Made by a program: the position numbers and the translations under genes. Below are positions 56,360 to 64,000 of a DNA stretch of 64,000 nucleotides, piece by piece. Origin of the DNA: Okeania sp. KiyG1 (GTDB lineage: Bacteria; Cyanobacteriota; Cyanobacteriia; Cyanobacteriales; Microcoleaceae). Each line of letters starts with the position of its first letter. Within the stretch, counting starts at the first letter, position 1. The notes beneath the pieces were generated by a model, which saw only the letters and a program-made list of their open reading frames with translations, ran no database searches and was not told the origin of the DNA. The stretch is from assembly GCF_014132355.1 (NCBI RefSeq), contig NZ_BLZO01000057.1, positions 1 through 64,000 on the forward strand, given 5' to 3'.

Positions 56360-56608
56360 ATGAAAAAAAACACAATTTCGTCATCTTCTCAGTATCCAGA
56401 TCGCAAATTACAAGCGATCGCCTACAGTATGGATACTCTTATTCCTGGTCTTTACATTTGGTTGGGATGCTTGAAAATGCGTTTGGGAGGTAGTTTACTG
56501 GAAGAAAACTATCCAGGAACTGTTCATAGCTTTTGGGGAGTTGGTTTAGTTTTGCCTGGATACCGCATTTATACTACTTATCAAGGAGAGGTAATAATTA
56601 ATTATTAA
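56360..56608 (+). CDS. Small hypothetical protein, possibly truncated by a repeat
   Basis: An 82-residue frame from ATG 56360: MKKNTISSSSQYPDRKLQAIAYSMDTLIPG LYIWLGCLKMRLGG with further GTVHSFWGVGLVLPGYRIYTTYQ. The composition and the regular hydrophobic segments look coding. The last seven codons (GEVIINY) come from GGAGAGGTAATAATTAATTA, the end sequence of the family-6 repeat, so the original C-terminus may have been lost to a repeat insertion. Not recognised. Confidence 0.4.
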   Translation: MKKNTISSSSQYPDRKLQAIAYSMDTLIPGLYIWLGCLKMRLGGSLLEENYPGTVHSFWGVGLVLPGYRIYTTYQGEVIINY

Positions 56609-56613
56609 TTATC

Positions 56614-56921
56614 GGCGTTGCTGATTTTAGGTATGATGCAAGCCCCCCTAGCCCCCCAAAATTGGGGGGAATAAAACTCTAAAAGTCCCCCTGTATGATC
56701 CCCCTCCCGTCCCCCTGTATGATCCCCCTCCCGTCCCCCTTAGAAAGGGGGAAGCCAGATGTTGCTGCCCTTTGTGTTGAATGGGGGAAGCCAGATGTTG
56801 CTGCCCTTTGTGTTGAATGGGGGAAGCCAGATGTTGCTGCCCTTTGTGTTGAATGGGGGACCAGCGGGGGCGAAGGCGAGAACCAAACAATCGCACATTC
56901 ATACTTCAATTCAGCAACGCC
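56614..56921. mobile_element. MITE-like element, family 4, uninterrupted
   Basis: 308 bp from GGCGTTGCTGATTTTAGGTA to TTCAGCAACGCC. It contains three 36-bp tandem units starting GAAGCCAGATGTTGCTGCCC (56751, 56787, 56823) and a duplicated TGTATGATCCCCCTCCCGTC. Because 36 is a multiple of three, several meaningless frames stay open across it. Confidence 0.7.
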
Positions 56922-57060
56922 TAATTATCCATTATCCATTATCAATTATTGAATATACCTGTAGTCATTGCGACGGTCACTCCGTGGAAGGAAGCAATCT
57001 CAGGAGTTTAGGAGATTGCTTTCTTTCGTCGCCATAACAACTATTCCACCTGAGTTGATA

Positions 57061-57615
57061 TTACTCGAACACTGGCGGCCAAATTTCTGATATTGGCAGT
57101 TCCCAACCGGGTAATAATTCCGGAATAGTCAATGTATCTTCATTGGTTAAAACTATTGGTTCCCCAGATGCACGATATACAGTTACGGTTAAGTTTTTCG
57201 GGTCTACTAAAATACCTACTTGACTGCCTAACTCAATAAATCTTTGCAGTTTTTCAGCTAGAGGTTTAATGTTATCCGATGCTGACCTGACTTCGATAGT
57301 TAGGTCAGGAACGATTTCGGCAAAAGCACGGGGAGCTTTACGCATCTTGGCAGCAGGAACAAAGGATACATCGGGACCGCGTAAGTTGCCGTCTGGGAGA
57401 CGAAAACCTGCACCCGATCCAGTAACATAACCTAATGCTCTTGGTATCACCCAGTTTTGCAAGAAAAATGTTAACCGGGCGATAATAACTTCGGAAACGT
57501 AGTCTGATAATCCCATGATGATAATTTGCCCGTCAACTAATTCGGTGCGGTAGTCTAAATGTGCTTCTGTTAGTTGGGTTTGGATTTTTTCCAAGTCTTC
57601 AACTGTTAGAGACAT
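57061..57615 (-). CDS. Uma2-family (DUF820) putative nuclease
   Basis: The 184-residue protein contains the Uma2 pattern: GFRLPDGNLRGPDVSFVPAAKM, DLTIEVRSASDNIKPLAEKLQRFIELGSQVGILVDPKN and ELLPGWELPISEIW. The acidic residues in PDVSF and IEVRS plus the K in EKLQRF form the presumed restriction-enzyme-like (PD-(D/E)xK) site. Uma2 proteins are greatly expanded in cyanobacteria and their biological role is unsettled. This copy is divergent in sequence from the triplet that follows. Confidence 0.85.
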   Translation of the reverse strand: MSLTVEDLEKIQTQLTEAHLDYRTELVDGQIIIMGLSDYVSEVIIARLTFFLQNWVIPRALGYVTGSGAGFRLPDGNLRGPDVSFVPAAKMRKAPRAFAEIVPDLTIEVRSASDNIKPLAEKLQRFIELGSQVGILVDPKNLTVTVYRASGEPIVLTNEDTLTIPELLPGWELPISEIWPPVFE

Positions 57616-58006
57616 AAGGCATTTCCTGTTAATATTTGAGACTGTAGGTGGAATTTTAACAGGAAATTTATTGGAAATGCAACAGGGAGTCAGTTATCAG
57701 TTATTAGAAAATTTTGAGGTGGTGGTGCATCATAATTATTTTTGTTAGGATGCAGGGTAGTGGGAGCATCTTGCTCCCATGCCAGGAATTCCTTGAGAAC
57801 GCGGAATTTTTTTCACTTATCAAAACAATATGGGTCTAAAACCCCGCCTTTTAAGGCGTAATATTTTTGGAGAATTGCTTAAATCCCCGTTACAAAAATA
57901 ACTTCTGACTCTCTTGGTGCGCGTTCCGCAAGCGAGCTGGCGTCGTCGCGGGGTCGCACCGCTTCTGACTTCTGACTTCTGACTTCGTTAAACTCCCTAT
58001 TTCCTG
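57616..58006. repeat. Gap with a dispersed palindromic block
   Basis: Holds CTTGGTGCGCGTTCCGCAAG...GTCGCGGGGTCGCACCGC (57918-57965), an inverted relative of the block inside the family-2 element at 48090-48145, then CTTCTGA heptamers. AAAACCCCGCCTTTTAAGGC (57838) matches 43567-43585 inverted. No gene. Confidence 0.5.
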
Positions 58007-58645
58007 CTATTGAAACTGACTGAATAACCAAGTGTAAACTTGAGTTTGATTTTCTTGATAAGTGCGTTGCAGTGCTTCCTCTAATAAAGAAATTGCTAAA
58101 TTTGGCAAAACTTGAGACTGGTTAATTCTTTTACTACCTCCATCGGCAATAGCAAAGGCAATAATTTCTTGCTTCTGCACGTCAACTATCCAATATTCAG
58201 AAACATTCATTGCTTCATACAACAAACGCTTTTCCCCTTTATCATCAGAAAGGGAAGTATTGGCAACTTCTATAACTAAATTTGGTGGAGGATAAATATC
58301 TAGGTCAATAATAGATGTTTTCCTAGGAACTACATTAGCATTTTCTCCAATATAAAAGGAAGCGTCTGGTTGAGCTTCTCGAAATCCAGTTTTGCGGTAG
58401 GTACAGTTATCTTTGCCATCTACCTCGATCTTTTTAGCCATCCCAAATAAATTAACTGTAGTAGTAATAATCATGTGGTCTGTAGCATGGTTATTTCCTA
58501 ATGGTGAGATTTCGATTCTAAATTTTCCGTTGTGGTAGTAACTTTTGGCTTTTTCGTAACTTGGGTCTTCAATGGTTTGGATATATTCTTGCCAGGTTCC
58601 TGTTATCCAAGTGTCTGTGGGTATTTGAGTTTGGGTTTTGTTCAT
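58007..58645 (-). CDS. Uma2-family (DUF820) protein, triplet copy 1
   Basis: The 212-residue protein MNKTQTQIPTDTWITGTWQE ... has REAQPDASFYIGENANVV, DLDIYPPPNLVIEVANTSLSDDKGEKRLLYEAMNVSEYWIVDV and QSQVLPNLAISLLEEAL: the Uma2 core with PD, IEVA and EKR as presumed active-site elements. It forms a tandem triplet with the two genes upstream, separated by near-identical 70-bp spacers. Role unknown. Confidence 0.85.
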   Translation of the reverse strand: MNKTQTQIPTDTWITGTWQEYIQTIEDPSYEKAKSYYHNGKFRIEISPLGNNHATDHMIITTTVNLFGMAKKIEVDGKDNCTYRKTGFREAQPDASFYIGENANVVPRKTSIIDLDIYPPPNLVIEVANTSLSDDKGEKRLLYEAMNVSEYWIVDVQKQEIIAFAIADGGSKRINQSQVLPNLAISLLEEALQRTYQENQTQVYTWLFSQFQ

Positions 58646-59427
58646 GGGTTTTATGAGAAAAGGTATATTTAATCGTTAGTAGGCAAAATTAGCGATCGCT
58701 CCACTTTAGCAAATTCTACGACTGAAACTGACTTAATAACCAAGTGTAAACTTGAGCTTGATTTATTTGACGAGTCTGTTGCAACACTTCTTCTAAGAAA
58801 GAAATAGCTAATCCTGGTAAAACTTGAGACTCATTAATTTTTTGACTACCTCCGTTGGCAACAGCAAAGGCAATTATTTCTGTATTCTGCACATCAATTA
58901 TCCAGTATTCAGCAACATTCATTGCTTCATACAACAAACGCTTTTCGCCTTTATCATCTGCAAGGGAAGTATTAGCAACTTCTATAACTAGACTTGGTGG
59001 AGGATAAATATCTAGGTTAATAACAGATGTTTCCCAAGGAATTGCATCTGCATTTTCTCCAATATAATAGGAAATGTCTGGTTGAGCTGCTCGAAGTCCA
59101 GTTTTGCTATAAGTGCAATTATCTATACAGGTGAGGTTAATTTTTTTGATAGCAGCAAATATATTAATTGTTGTGGTAATAACTGCATGGTCTCTACCAT
59201 GCTGGCTTCCTAATGGTGACATTTCGATTCTAAATTTTCCGTTGTGGTAGTAACTTTTGGCTTTTTCGTAACTTGGGTCTTCAATGGTTTGGATATATTC
59301 TTGCCAGGTTCCTGTTATCCAAGTGTCTGTGGGTATTTGAGTTTGGGTTTTGTTCATGGGTTTTATGAGAAAAGGTATATTTAATCGTTAGTAGGCAAAA
59401 TTAGCGATCGCTCCATCTTGGCAAATT
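58646..59427. repeat. 70-bp spacers duplicated with the Uma2 genes
   Basis: The intergenic segments 58646-58715 and 59358-59427 are almost identical (GGGTTTTATGAGAAAAGGTA ... GTAGGCAAAATTAGCGATCG). The duplication unit therefore included gene plus spacer, about 711 bp, and is recent. Confidence 0.7.
58716..59357 (-). CDS. Uma2-family (DUF820) protein, triplet copy 2
   Basis: The 213-residue middle copy shares with copy 1 the identical first ~45 residues and differs mostly in the central strand region (IKKINLTCIDNCTYSKTGLRAAQPDISYYIG). The active-site elements (QPDISY, LVIEVANTSLADDKGEKRLLYE) are intact. Cysteine pattern and length match its siblings. Intact and probably expressed with them. 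Confidence 0.85.
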   Translation of the reverse strand: MNKTQTQIPTDTWITGTWQEYIQTIEDPSYEKAKSYYHNGKFRIEMSPLGSQHGRDHAVITTTINIFAAIKKINLTCIDNCTYSKTGLRAAQPDISYYIGENADAIPWETSVINLDIYPPPSLVIEVANTSLADDKGEKRLLYEAMNVAEYWIIDVQNTEIIAFAVANGGSQKINESQVLPGLAISFLEEVLQQTRQINQAQVYTWLLSQFQS

Positions 59428-60066
59428 CTACGACTGAAACTGACTGAATAACCAAGTGTAAGTTTCGATTTGATTTTCTTGAGAAGTCCGTTGCAGCACT
59501 TCCTCTAAGAAAGAAATTGCTAAATCAGGTAAAACTTGAGACTGGTTAATTCTTTTACTACCTCCATTAGCAATGGCAAAGGCAATAACTTCTACATTCT
59601 GCACATCAACTATCCAATATTCAGCAACATTCATTGCTTCGTATAGCAAACGTTTTTCCCCTATATCATCAGCAAGGGAAGTATTGGCAACTTCTATAAC
59701 TAGATTTGGTGGAGGATAAATATCTAAGTCAATAATAGATGTTTCAGGAGGAATTACATCTGCATTTTTTCCAATATAAAAGGAAGCGTCTGGTTGAGCT
59801 GATCGAAGTCCTGTTTTGCGATAAATACACTCATTTATGCCATCAACCTTAATCTTTTTGGCCATCGCAAATAAGTTAACTAAAGTAATAATAACCATGT
59901 GGTCTTTACCGTGTCTGTATCCTGGTGACATTTCGATTCTAAATTTTCCGTTGTGGTAATAACTTTTGGCTTTTTCGTAACTTGGGTCTTCAATGGTTTG
60001 GATATATTCTTGCCAGGTGGCAGTTATCCAAGTGTCTGTGGGAAGTTGGGTTTGGGTTTTGTTCAT
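59428..60066 (-). CDS. Uma2-family (DUF820) protein, triplet copy 3
   Basis: The 212-residue first gene of the triplet in transcription order. The start is placed at the ATG giving MNKTQTQLPTDTWITATWQE, as in the siblings; an upstream in-frame extension to 60099 is not conserved. The core AQPDASFYIGKNADVI and LVIEVANTSLADDIGEKRLLYE is intact. Upstream are TTATCAG heptamers and a 24-bp HIP1-nested element. Confidence 0.85.
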   Translation of the reverse strand: MNKTQTQLPTDTWITATWQEYIQTIEDPSYEKAKSYYHNGKFRIEMSPGYRHGKDHMVIITLVNLFAMAKKIKVDGINECIYRKTGLRSAQPDASFYIGKNADVIPPETSIIDLDIYPPPNLVIEVANTSLADDIGEKRLLYEAMNVAEYWIVDVQNVEVIAFAIANGGSKRINQSQVLPDLAISFLEEVLQRTSQENQIETYTWLFSQFQS

Positions 60067-60217
60067 GGGTATTTCAGTTATCAGCGATCGTCGGTACACT
60101 CCAATAATAATGAAGTTAATGAATATTGTAGCATTTTTGAGCCTGGTAATTTCAGTTATCAGTTATCAGTTATCAGTTATCAGTAAAAAGCGATCGCTCC
60201 TTTCTCTGACAAAAAGA

Positions 60218-60249
60218 GCGTTGGCGAAGCCTAGCGGCAGCTATCTCGC
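60218..60249. mobile_element. 24-bp HIP1-nested element
   Basis: GCG...GAAGCCTAGCGGCAGCTATC...CGC, 32 bp, the third full copy after 7193 and 18107. A fragment (GCGGCAGCTATATCGC) also lies at 4-19. Confidence 0.7.
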
Positions 60250-60295
60250 CTCGGTTATACTAGAAAAGTTAGCTGCTAATTTTGAGTAATTACTG

Positions 60296-63200
60296 TTATT
60301 GTTCCTGAATCTTTTCTAGTTGTTCCATTGCTGTTTGATATCCTTGAGTGTTTTCTTGTTGCTGATATAGAACTGCTGCTTTCTGGAAATTTTCAACAGC
60401 TTTTACTTTTTCTCCACTTTCACTGTATGAGCGACCTAGCCACTCATAAAATCTAGCATCTTCTGGTTGTAAGCGAATTCCTTCAGTGAAATTTGCGATC
60501 GCTTCTTTATATTTTTGCTGTTGGAAGTATAAAGCTCCTCGCTCGCCGTAATACAAAGCATTGTCAGGTTTCAATTCTATCGCTTTGTTGTAATCTGCCA
60601 AAGCTGCCTCATAGTCTCCTAAACTAAGAAATATATTACCACGCGAAATATAGAGTTCATGTGCTGATTCAGGGTCAAGACTGATAGCTTTGTTGTAACT
60701 TTCTATTGCTTTTTGCTTTTCTCCTATTTGAAAATAAGCATCGCCTCGGTTAGCATAATATAAGGCATGATCTGGTTTCAATTCTATGGCTTTGTTATAA
60801 TCTGCCAAAGCTGCCTCATAATCTTCTAGCTGATAAAGTGCTTGAGCACGTACATTATAGCGTTCATGGGCTGATTCGGGGTCGAGACTGATAGCTTTGT
60901 TGTAACTTTCTATTGCTTTTTGCTTTTCTCCCATTTTAAAGTAAGCATCGCCTCGGTTAGTATAATATAAGGCATAATTTGGTTTCAATTCTATGGCTTT
61001 GTTGACATCTGTCAAAGCTGCCTCATAGTCTTCTAGGTGATAAAGTGCTTGAGCACGCCAATTATAGTATTGGTGCGCGCTTGCCTGTAGGTCTGAGGAG
61101 AATTTGATGGCGTTGTCGTAATCATCTATTCCTTTCTGCTTTTCCTTCAAAGCAAAATAGCCATTACCGCGAATCCTGTAAAGGTCACCATGATCGGGTT
61201 GTAAGCGTAAAGCTTTTTCTAAATATTCCGTAAACTTCTGTCTATTTCCTTGTTTCGCGTAAACAAATCCTCGCTCTGCGTAAGCAGTAGCAAAATCTGG
61301 CTCCGCTTCTATAGCTCGATCAAAATATTCGATTGCTTGAGCATAGTCTTCCTTCCTTGTGTATATTTGTCCTTTAAGGGTGTAAGTAAAGGCATTACCT
61401 GGATTCAGAACTAATGCCTTATTGATATCTGCGATCGCTTCTTCGTAGTCTTTCTCTTCCCAGGTTGTTTTTTCTGAATCTTCCAGGTGGACTCTTGCCC
61501 AAGCACGTCTGAGATAACCATAAGAGTTATCACGATTCATTTCAATCGCTTGATCGGCAGCTTCCAGAGCTTCTTGGTACAATCCCAGATACTTTAGAAC
61601 GCTGCTTTTCCATTGATAAAGAATAAAATCATTAGGCGTATATTCGATCGCCTGTTCCAAAGCTTGCAGAGATTCATTGTATTGTCCTAAATCGAAATGG
61701 GCACTAGACTTTTGACGCCAAGCTTGAGATAATGCTCGATACTTATATTCAACCTCTGGTAGATTTTTGGCATACTTTGCTGCTTCTGTCAAAGATTTTA
61801 TTGCCTCTAGATAATTTTTCTGACGCATTAACGTCCAGCCATGAGAATACCAAGCTAGATAAAAATCTGGTTCAATTGAAATTGCTTGTTCAAAAGCTTC
61901 CAGTGATTTTTCATATCGACGTAATCGCCACAATTTGTTACCATAATTAAGCCATTCAACTGCAGTAGCATTACTTTGTGGTTCTTGTAAATTGATTAAG
62001 TCACTAATAACTAAATCTTGAGTTGCAGCGTCTAGTCGCTGTGGCAAAGAAGTCTGTTGGTTAATACTGAGGTTAATTTTTTCCTGTTCCAGTTTAGCCA
62101 AAAAGGTGCGAATAGGAACTCCTAAACTATAACCTACTTCAAGAATAGGTTTCTGTGAATCCCTTTGCAAAACTGGACTTTCATCTCCCTCCACTGATTC
62201 TGCTGCTGTATGAATTCCAATTAAACGACCTTCTGTATCTAATACTGGTCCACCACTCATACCTTTTTCTGAGAAGTTGCCGTAGACCAACCCAAAACCC
62301 GAAATAAAAGAACGCTCATCTTTTGCTGAGTTAAACCCACCTAGACCTAAAAGGTAGCCAGCATTAAATTGACGGTCAGACTCTAGGTTTGCTGCTGTGG
62401 GCTGTTTTGATGCTGGCCATCCTGAGAGGAAAACTACTCTGTCTTCTATTCCTCTAGCATAGTCTCCTATAGTGACTACTTGATAGGATTGGTTGCTTGT
62501 AAACTCTAAAAGTGCTAAGTCTAAACCTTGAGATTTACTCCAATTTTTGGTTTTGTTAGAATCAACTACATATTCTTGACCATCGTGGGTGAAAACTTTC
62601 AGCCCCTTCCCATTAGCAACATGACCAGCAGTCAGCACATAGTAAGTATTTCCTTCTTTTGCAACAATTACTCCTGAACCATTTTCCTGGTCTGACCTAG
62701 TAATTAATACAGAAACCTTTTGGGCAATACCATTAACTTTTTCTGCTAATGGAGCCATCGGTTCTGGGGAACGCTTCTCAACTGTTAGTGTTACAGTATT
62801 GTCTGAGGCCAACTGGGGAGCAAGTTGAGCCAACTTATCTACGGGAACTCCCCAACTGGAGCGTCTCATTCGAGCTTCTAGGTCATCATTGGGGCGAGTG
62901 CCATCTTCATATACATAAGGACGACTGAAACTGAGAGCTTGTGCAAAAATACCATTAATGCCAACAACTTCACCCCGACTATTGAGTATTGGTCCCCCAC
63001 TCATACCTTTTTCAACATCAGTAGTGTAGCCAATGAGATAACCTCCCTCTAATGGTTTTGGTAATACTAAGGAAATTCTGCCTGTTTGGAAAATAAATCC
63101 ATTTGCATCCGAGGATTCAGGTTCAAAAGGAAATCCAGCTACATATATTGGAGAACCTTTCTCAACAGTTTTTAAGTTCCCTAGAAAAGCGACAGTATAA

Positions 63201-63592
63201 TTCTGACTAGCATTAAATTGCAACAATGCCATGTCATTGCTGCCAAAGTTGGCTTCAGGAACAGCTTTAGCTTGGTAAATTTTACCATCAGGGGTTTCTA
63301 TTTGGTGAGACGCTCCGTTTTCTATAACGTGCTGGTTAGTTAAAACGGTATAAACTCCATTTTGTTTGCGAATCAATATTCCCGAACCCCTATTTTCTCC
63401 GGATAAAACTTTAACAGTAATAGATTTTGCTAGGGTTTGTAATTGCTCGGCTGATTTTTCGGAAGTGACTTGTTGAGCAATAACTTTGGGAGTAGCAATA
63501 CTAATTTCGTAGCCAACAATGGGTAAGATTAATATTGCTCCTATGCTAGCGATTAGAGTTAGTGATTTATATTTTTTGTTTCCTGGTATCAT
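60296..63592 (-). CDS. Exported protein with two trypsin-like protease domains and TPRs
   Basis: The 1098-residue protein has a signal peptide or anchor (~residues 10-40) and a first S1-like protease (~50-225) with triad H88 (TNQHVIENG), D120 (NDMALLQF) and S198 (GMSGGP). A second S1-like domain (~285-480) has H324 (AGHVANG), D358 (LDLALLEF) and S446 (GMSGGP). About twelve TPRs follow (~540-1090), several nearly identical (ALYQLEDYEAALADYNKAIELKPDHALYY). Both triads are complete. The protein probably acts in the periplasm or at the cell surface, with TPRs recruiting partners; substrates are unknown. Confidence 0.88.
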   Translation of the reverse strand: MIPGNKKYKSLTLIASIGAILILPIVGYEISIATPKVIAQQVTSEKSAEQLQTLAKSITVKVLSGENRGSGILIRKQNGVYTVLTNQHVIENGASHQIETPDGKIYQAKAVPEANFGSNDMALLQFNASQNYTVAFLGNLKTVEKGSPIYVAGFPFEPESSDANGFIFQTGRISLVLPKPLEGGYLIGYTTDVEKGMSGGPILNSRGEVVGINGIFAQALSFSRPYVYEDGTRPNDDLEARMRRSSWGVPVDKLAQLAPQLASDNTVTLTVEKRSPEPMAPLAEKVNGIAQKVSVLITRSDQENGSGVIVAKEGNTYYVLTAGHVANGKGLKVFTHDGQEYVVDSNKTKNWSKSQGLDLALLEFTSNQSYQVVTIGDYARGIEDRVVFLSGWPASKQPTAANLESDRQFNAGYLLGLGGFNSAKDERSFISGFGLVYGNFSEKGMSGGPVLDTEGRLIGIHTAAESVEGDESPVLQRDSQKPILEVGYSLGVPIRTFLAKLEQEKINLSINQQTSLPQRLDAATQDLVISDLINLQEPQSNATAVEWLNYGNKLWRLRRYEKSLEAFEQAISIEPDFYLAWYSHGWTLMRQKNYLEAIKSLTEAAKYAKNLPEVEYKYRALSQAWRQKSSAHFDLGQYNESLQALEQAIEYTPNDFILYQWKSSVLKYLGLYQEALEAADQAIEMNRDNSYGYLRRAWARVHLEDSEKTTWEEKDYEEAIADINKALVLNPGNAFTYTLKGQIYTRKEDYAQAIEYFDRAIEAEPDFATAYAERGFVYAKQGNRQKFTEYLEKALRLQPDHGDLYRIRGNGYFALKEKQKGIDDYDNAIKFSSDLQASAHQYYNWRAQALYHLEDYEAALTDVNKAIELKPNYALYYTNRGDAYFKMGEKQKAIESYNKAISLDPESAHERYNVRAQALYQLEDYEAALADYNKAIELKPDHALYYANRGDAYFQIGEKQKAIESYNKAISLDPESAHELYISRGNIFLSLGDYEAALADYNKAIELKPDNALYYGERGALYFQQQKYKEAIANFTEGIRLQPEDARFYEWLGRSYSESGEKVKAVENFQKAAVLYQQQENTQGYQTAMEQLEKIQEQ

Positions 63593-64000
63593 TATTTTTT
63601 CCTATAATCCCAATAATTTGCAGCGATTTTAATTAGGGTATATCACTGTAAGGACGTTGCATGCAAGGTCCCTACGAGTTTTCGGTTGTGACAATGTGGT
63701 TTATAAATCTGATGCCTAAGTTCTGTTTGTTTTAGAGGACATCTGAAAAGTTGTTTAATACTGAATTTTGCCCCCCTAGCCCCCCAATTCTGGGGGGAAC
63801 AAGAATCTATTAGCTGGTAAAAGTCCCCCAATTTTGGGGGATGCGCGGGGGCGCGTGATGTAGCAAATGAGACTTCTCAGACAACCTCTTGTATACACCT
63901 AAATTAGAGGGTGGCTATAATAGTCACCCCTCTAAAATATGAACAAAGCCAAAATTATCTTGACTTAGTAGTTAATTTTGATTTTTGAGTGAGCATAAAA
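63593..64000. other. Terminal gene-free stretch
   Basis: It contains CCCCCCTAGCCCCCCAATTCT / TTTTGGGGGATGCGCGGGGG blocks related to the family-4 interior and a TAATAGTCACCCCTCT near-palindrome around 63915. No gene is supported before the window ends. Confidence 0.4.

Noticed and set aside
56695-57037. Overlapping frames with repeated WGKPDVAALCVE or FPHSTQRAATSG peptides
   Set aside because: They arise from a 36-bp tandem repeat inside a MITE-like element that keeps several frames open on both strands; no ribosome site or conservation signal.

Overview
This window is chromosomal DNA from a cyanobacterium. It carries genes for psbO, psaK, a CpcG-type rod-core linker, a CpcS-type bilin lyase, nblA and a SigF-type sigma factor. 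The HIP1 octamer GCGATCGC is frequent, and there are Uma2 (DUF820) genes, a PEP-CTERM protein and a kinase-TPR protein. The DNA is AT-rich and densely loaded with small repeats and heptanucleotide tandem repeats, which fits a filamentous, Oscillatoriales-like genome. The genus cannot be read from the sequence. I saw no rRNA, tRNA or CRISPR.

Layout. (1) 0.1-18.9 kb is a tandemly amplified island. It holds three large leucine-rich-repeat-variant (LRV/HEAT-like) proteins, one broken by an out-of-frame internal deletion. These are interleaved with five smaller proteins of one family that resembles the nuclease A inhibitor NuiA. (2) 20.0-22.8 kb is a membrane adenylate cyclase split by a one-base frameshift, followed by a 21-copy minisatellite (22.9-25.4 kb). 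(3) 26.1-29.4 kb holds a site-2-type protease, psaK and trpF. (4) 29.5-32.6 kb is a coding-free repeat block with a 393-bp tandem unit. (5) 32.6-35.8 kb holds an RTX-type calcium-binding protein, a small unknown gene and a tnpB element. (6) 36.1-41.5 kb is the photosynthesis and phycobilisome section: psbO, a cobalamin-riboswitch-like leader with a 31-residue ORF, sigF, nblA, cpcS and cpcG. (7) 42.3-46.2 kb is a redox or electrophile-defence cluster: HxlR regulator, MdaB-like quinone reductase, GST, ABM monooxygenase and SDR. (8) 46.8-55.7 kb holds a SIS-domain protein, a SAM hydroxide adenosyltransferase, a PEP-CTERM protein and a Ser/Thr kinase with TPRs. (9) 57.0-63.6 kb holds four Uma2-family genes, three of them a recent tandem triplet, and a double-trypsin-like protease with TPRs.

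Intergenic space is dominated by short non-autonomous elements. I could define at least seven families by their terminal inverted repeats. Two are nested one inside the other, several share the same GC-rich internal cassette, and a 24-bp element sits precisely inside HIP1 sites, once in frame within a gene. The strongest candidate for an undescribed system is the LRV plus NuiA-like island. Its function is unknown, and the inhibitor or immunity reading offered here is inference.
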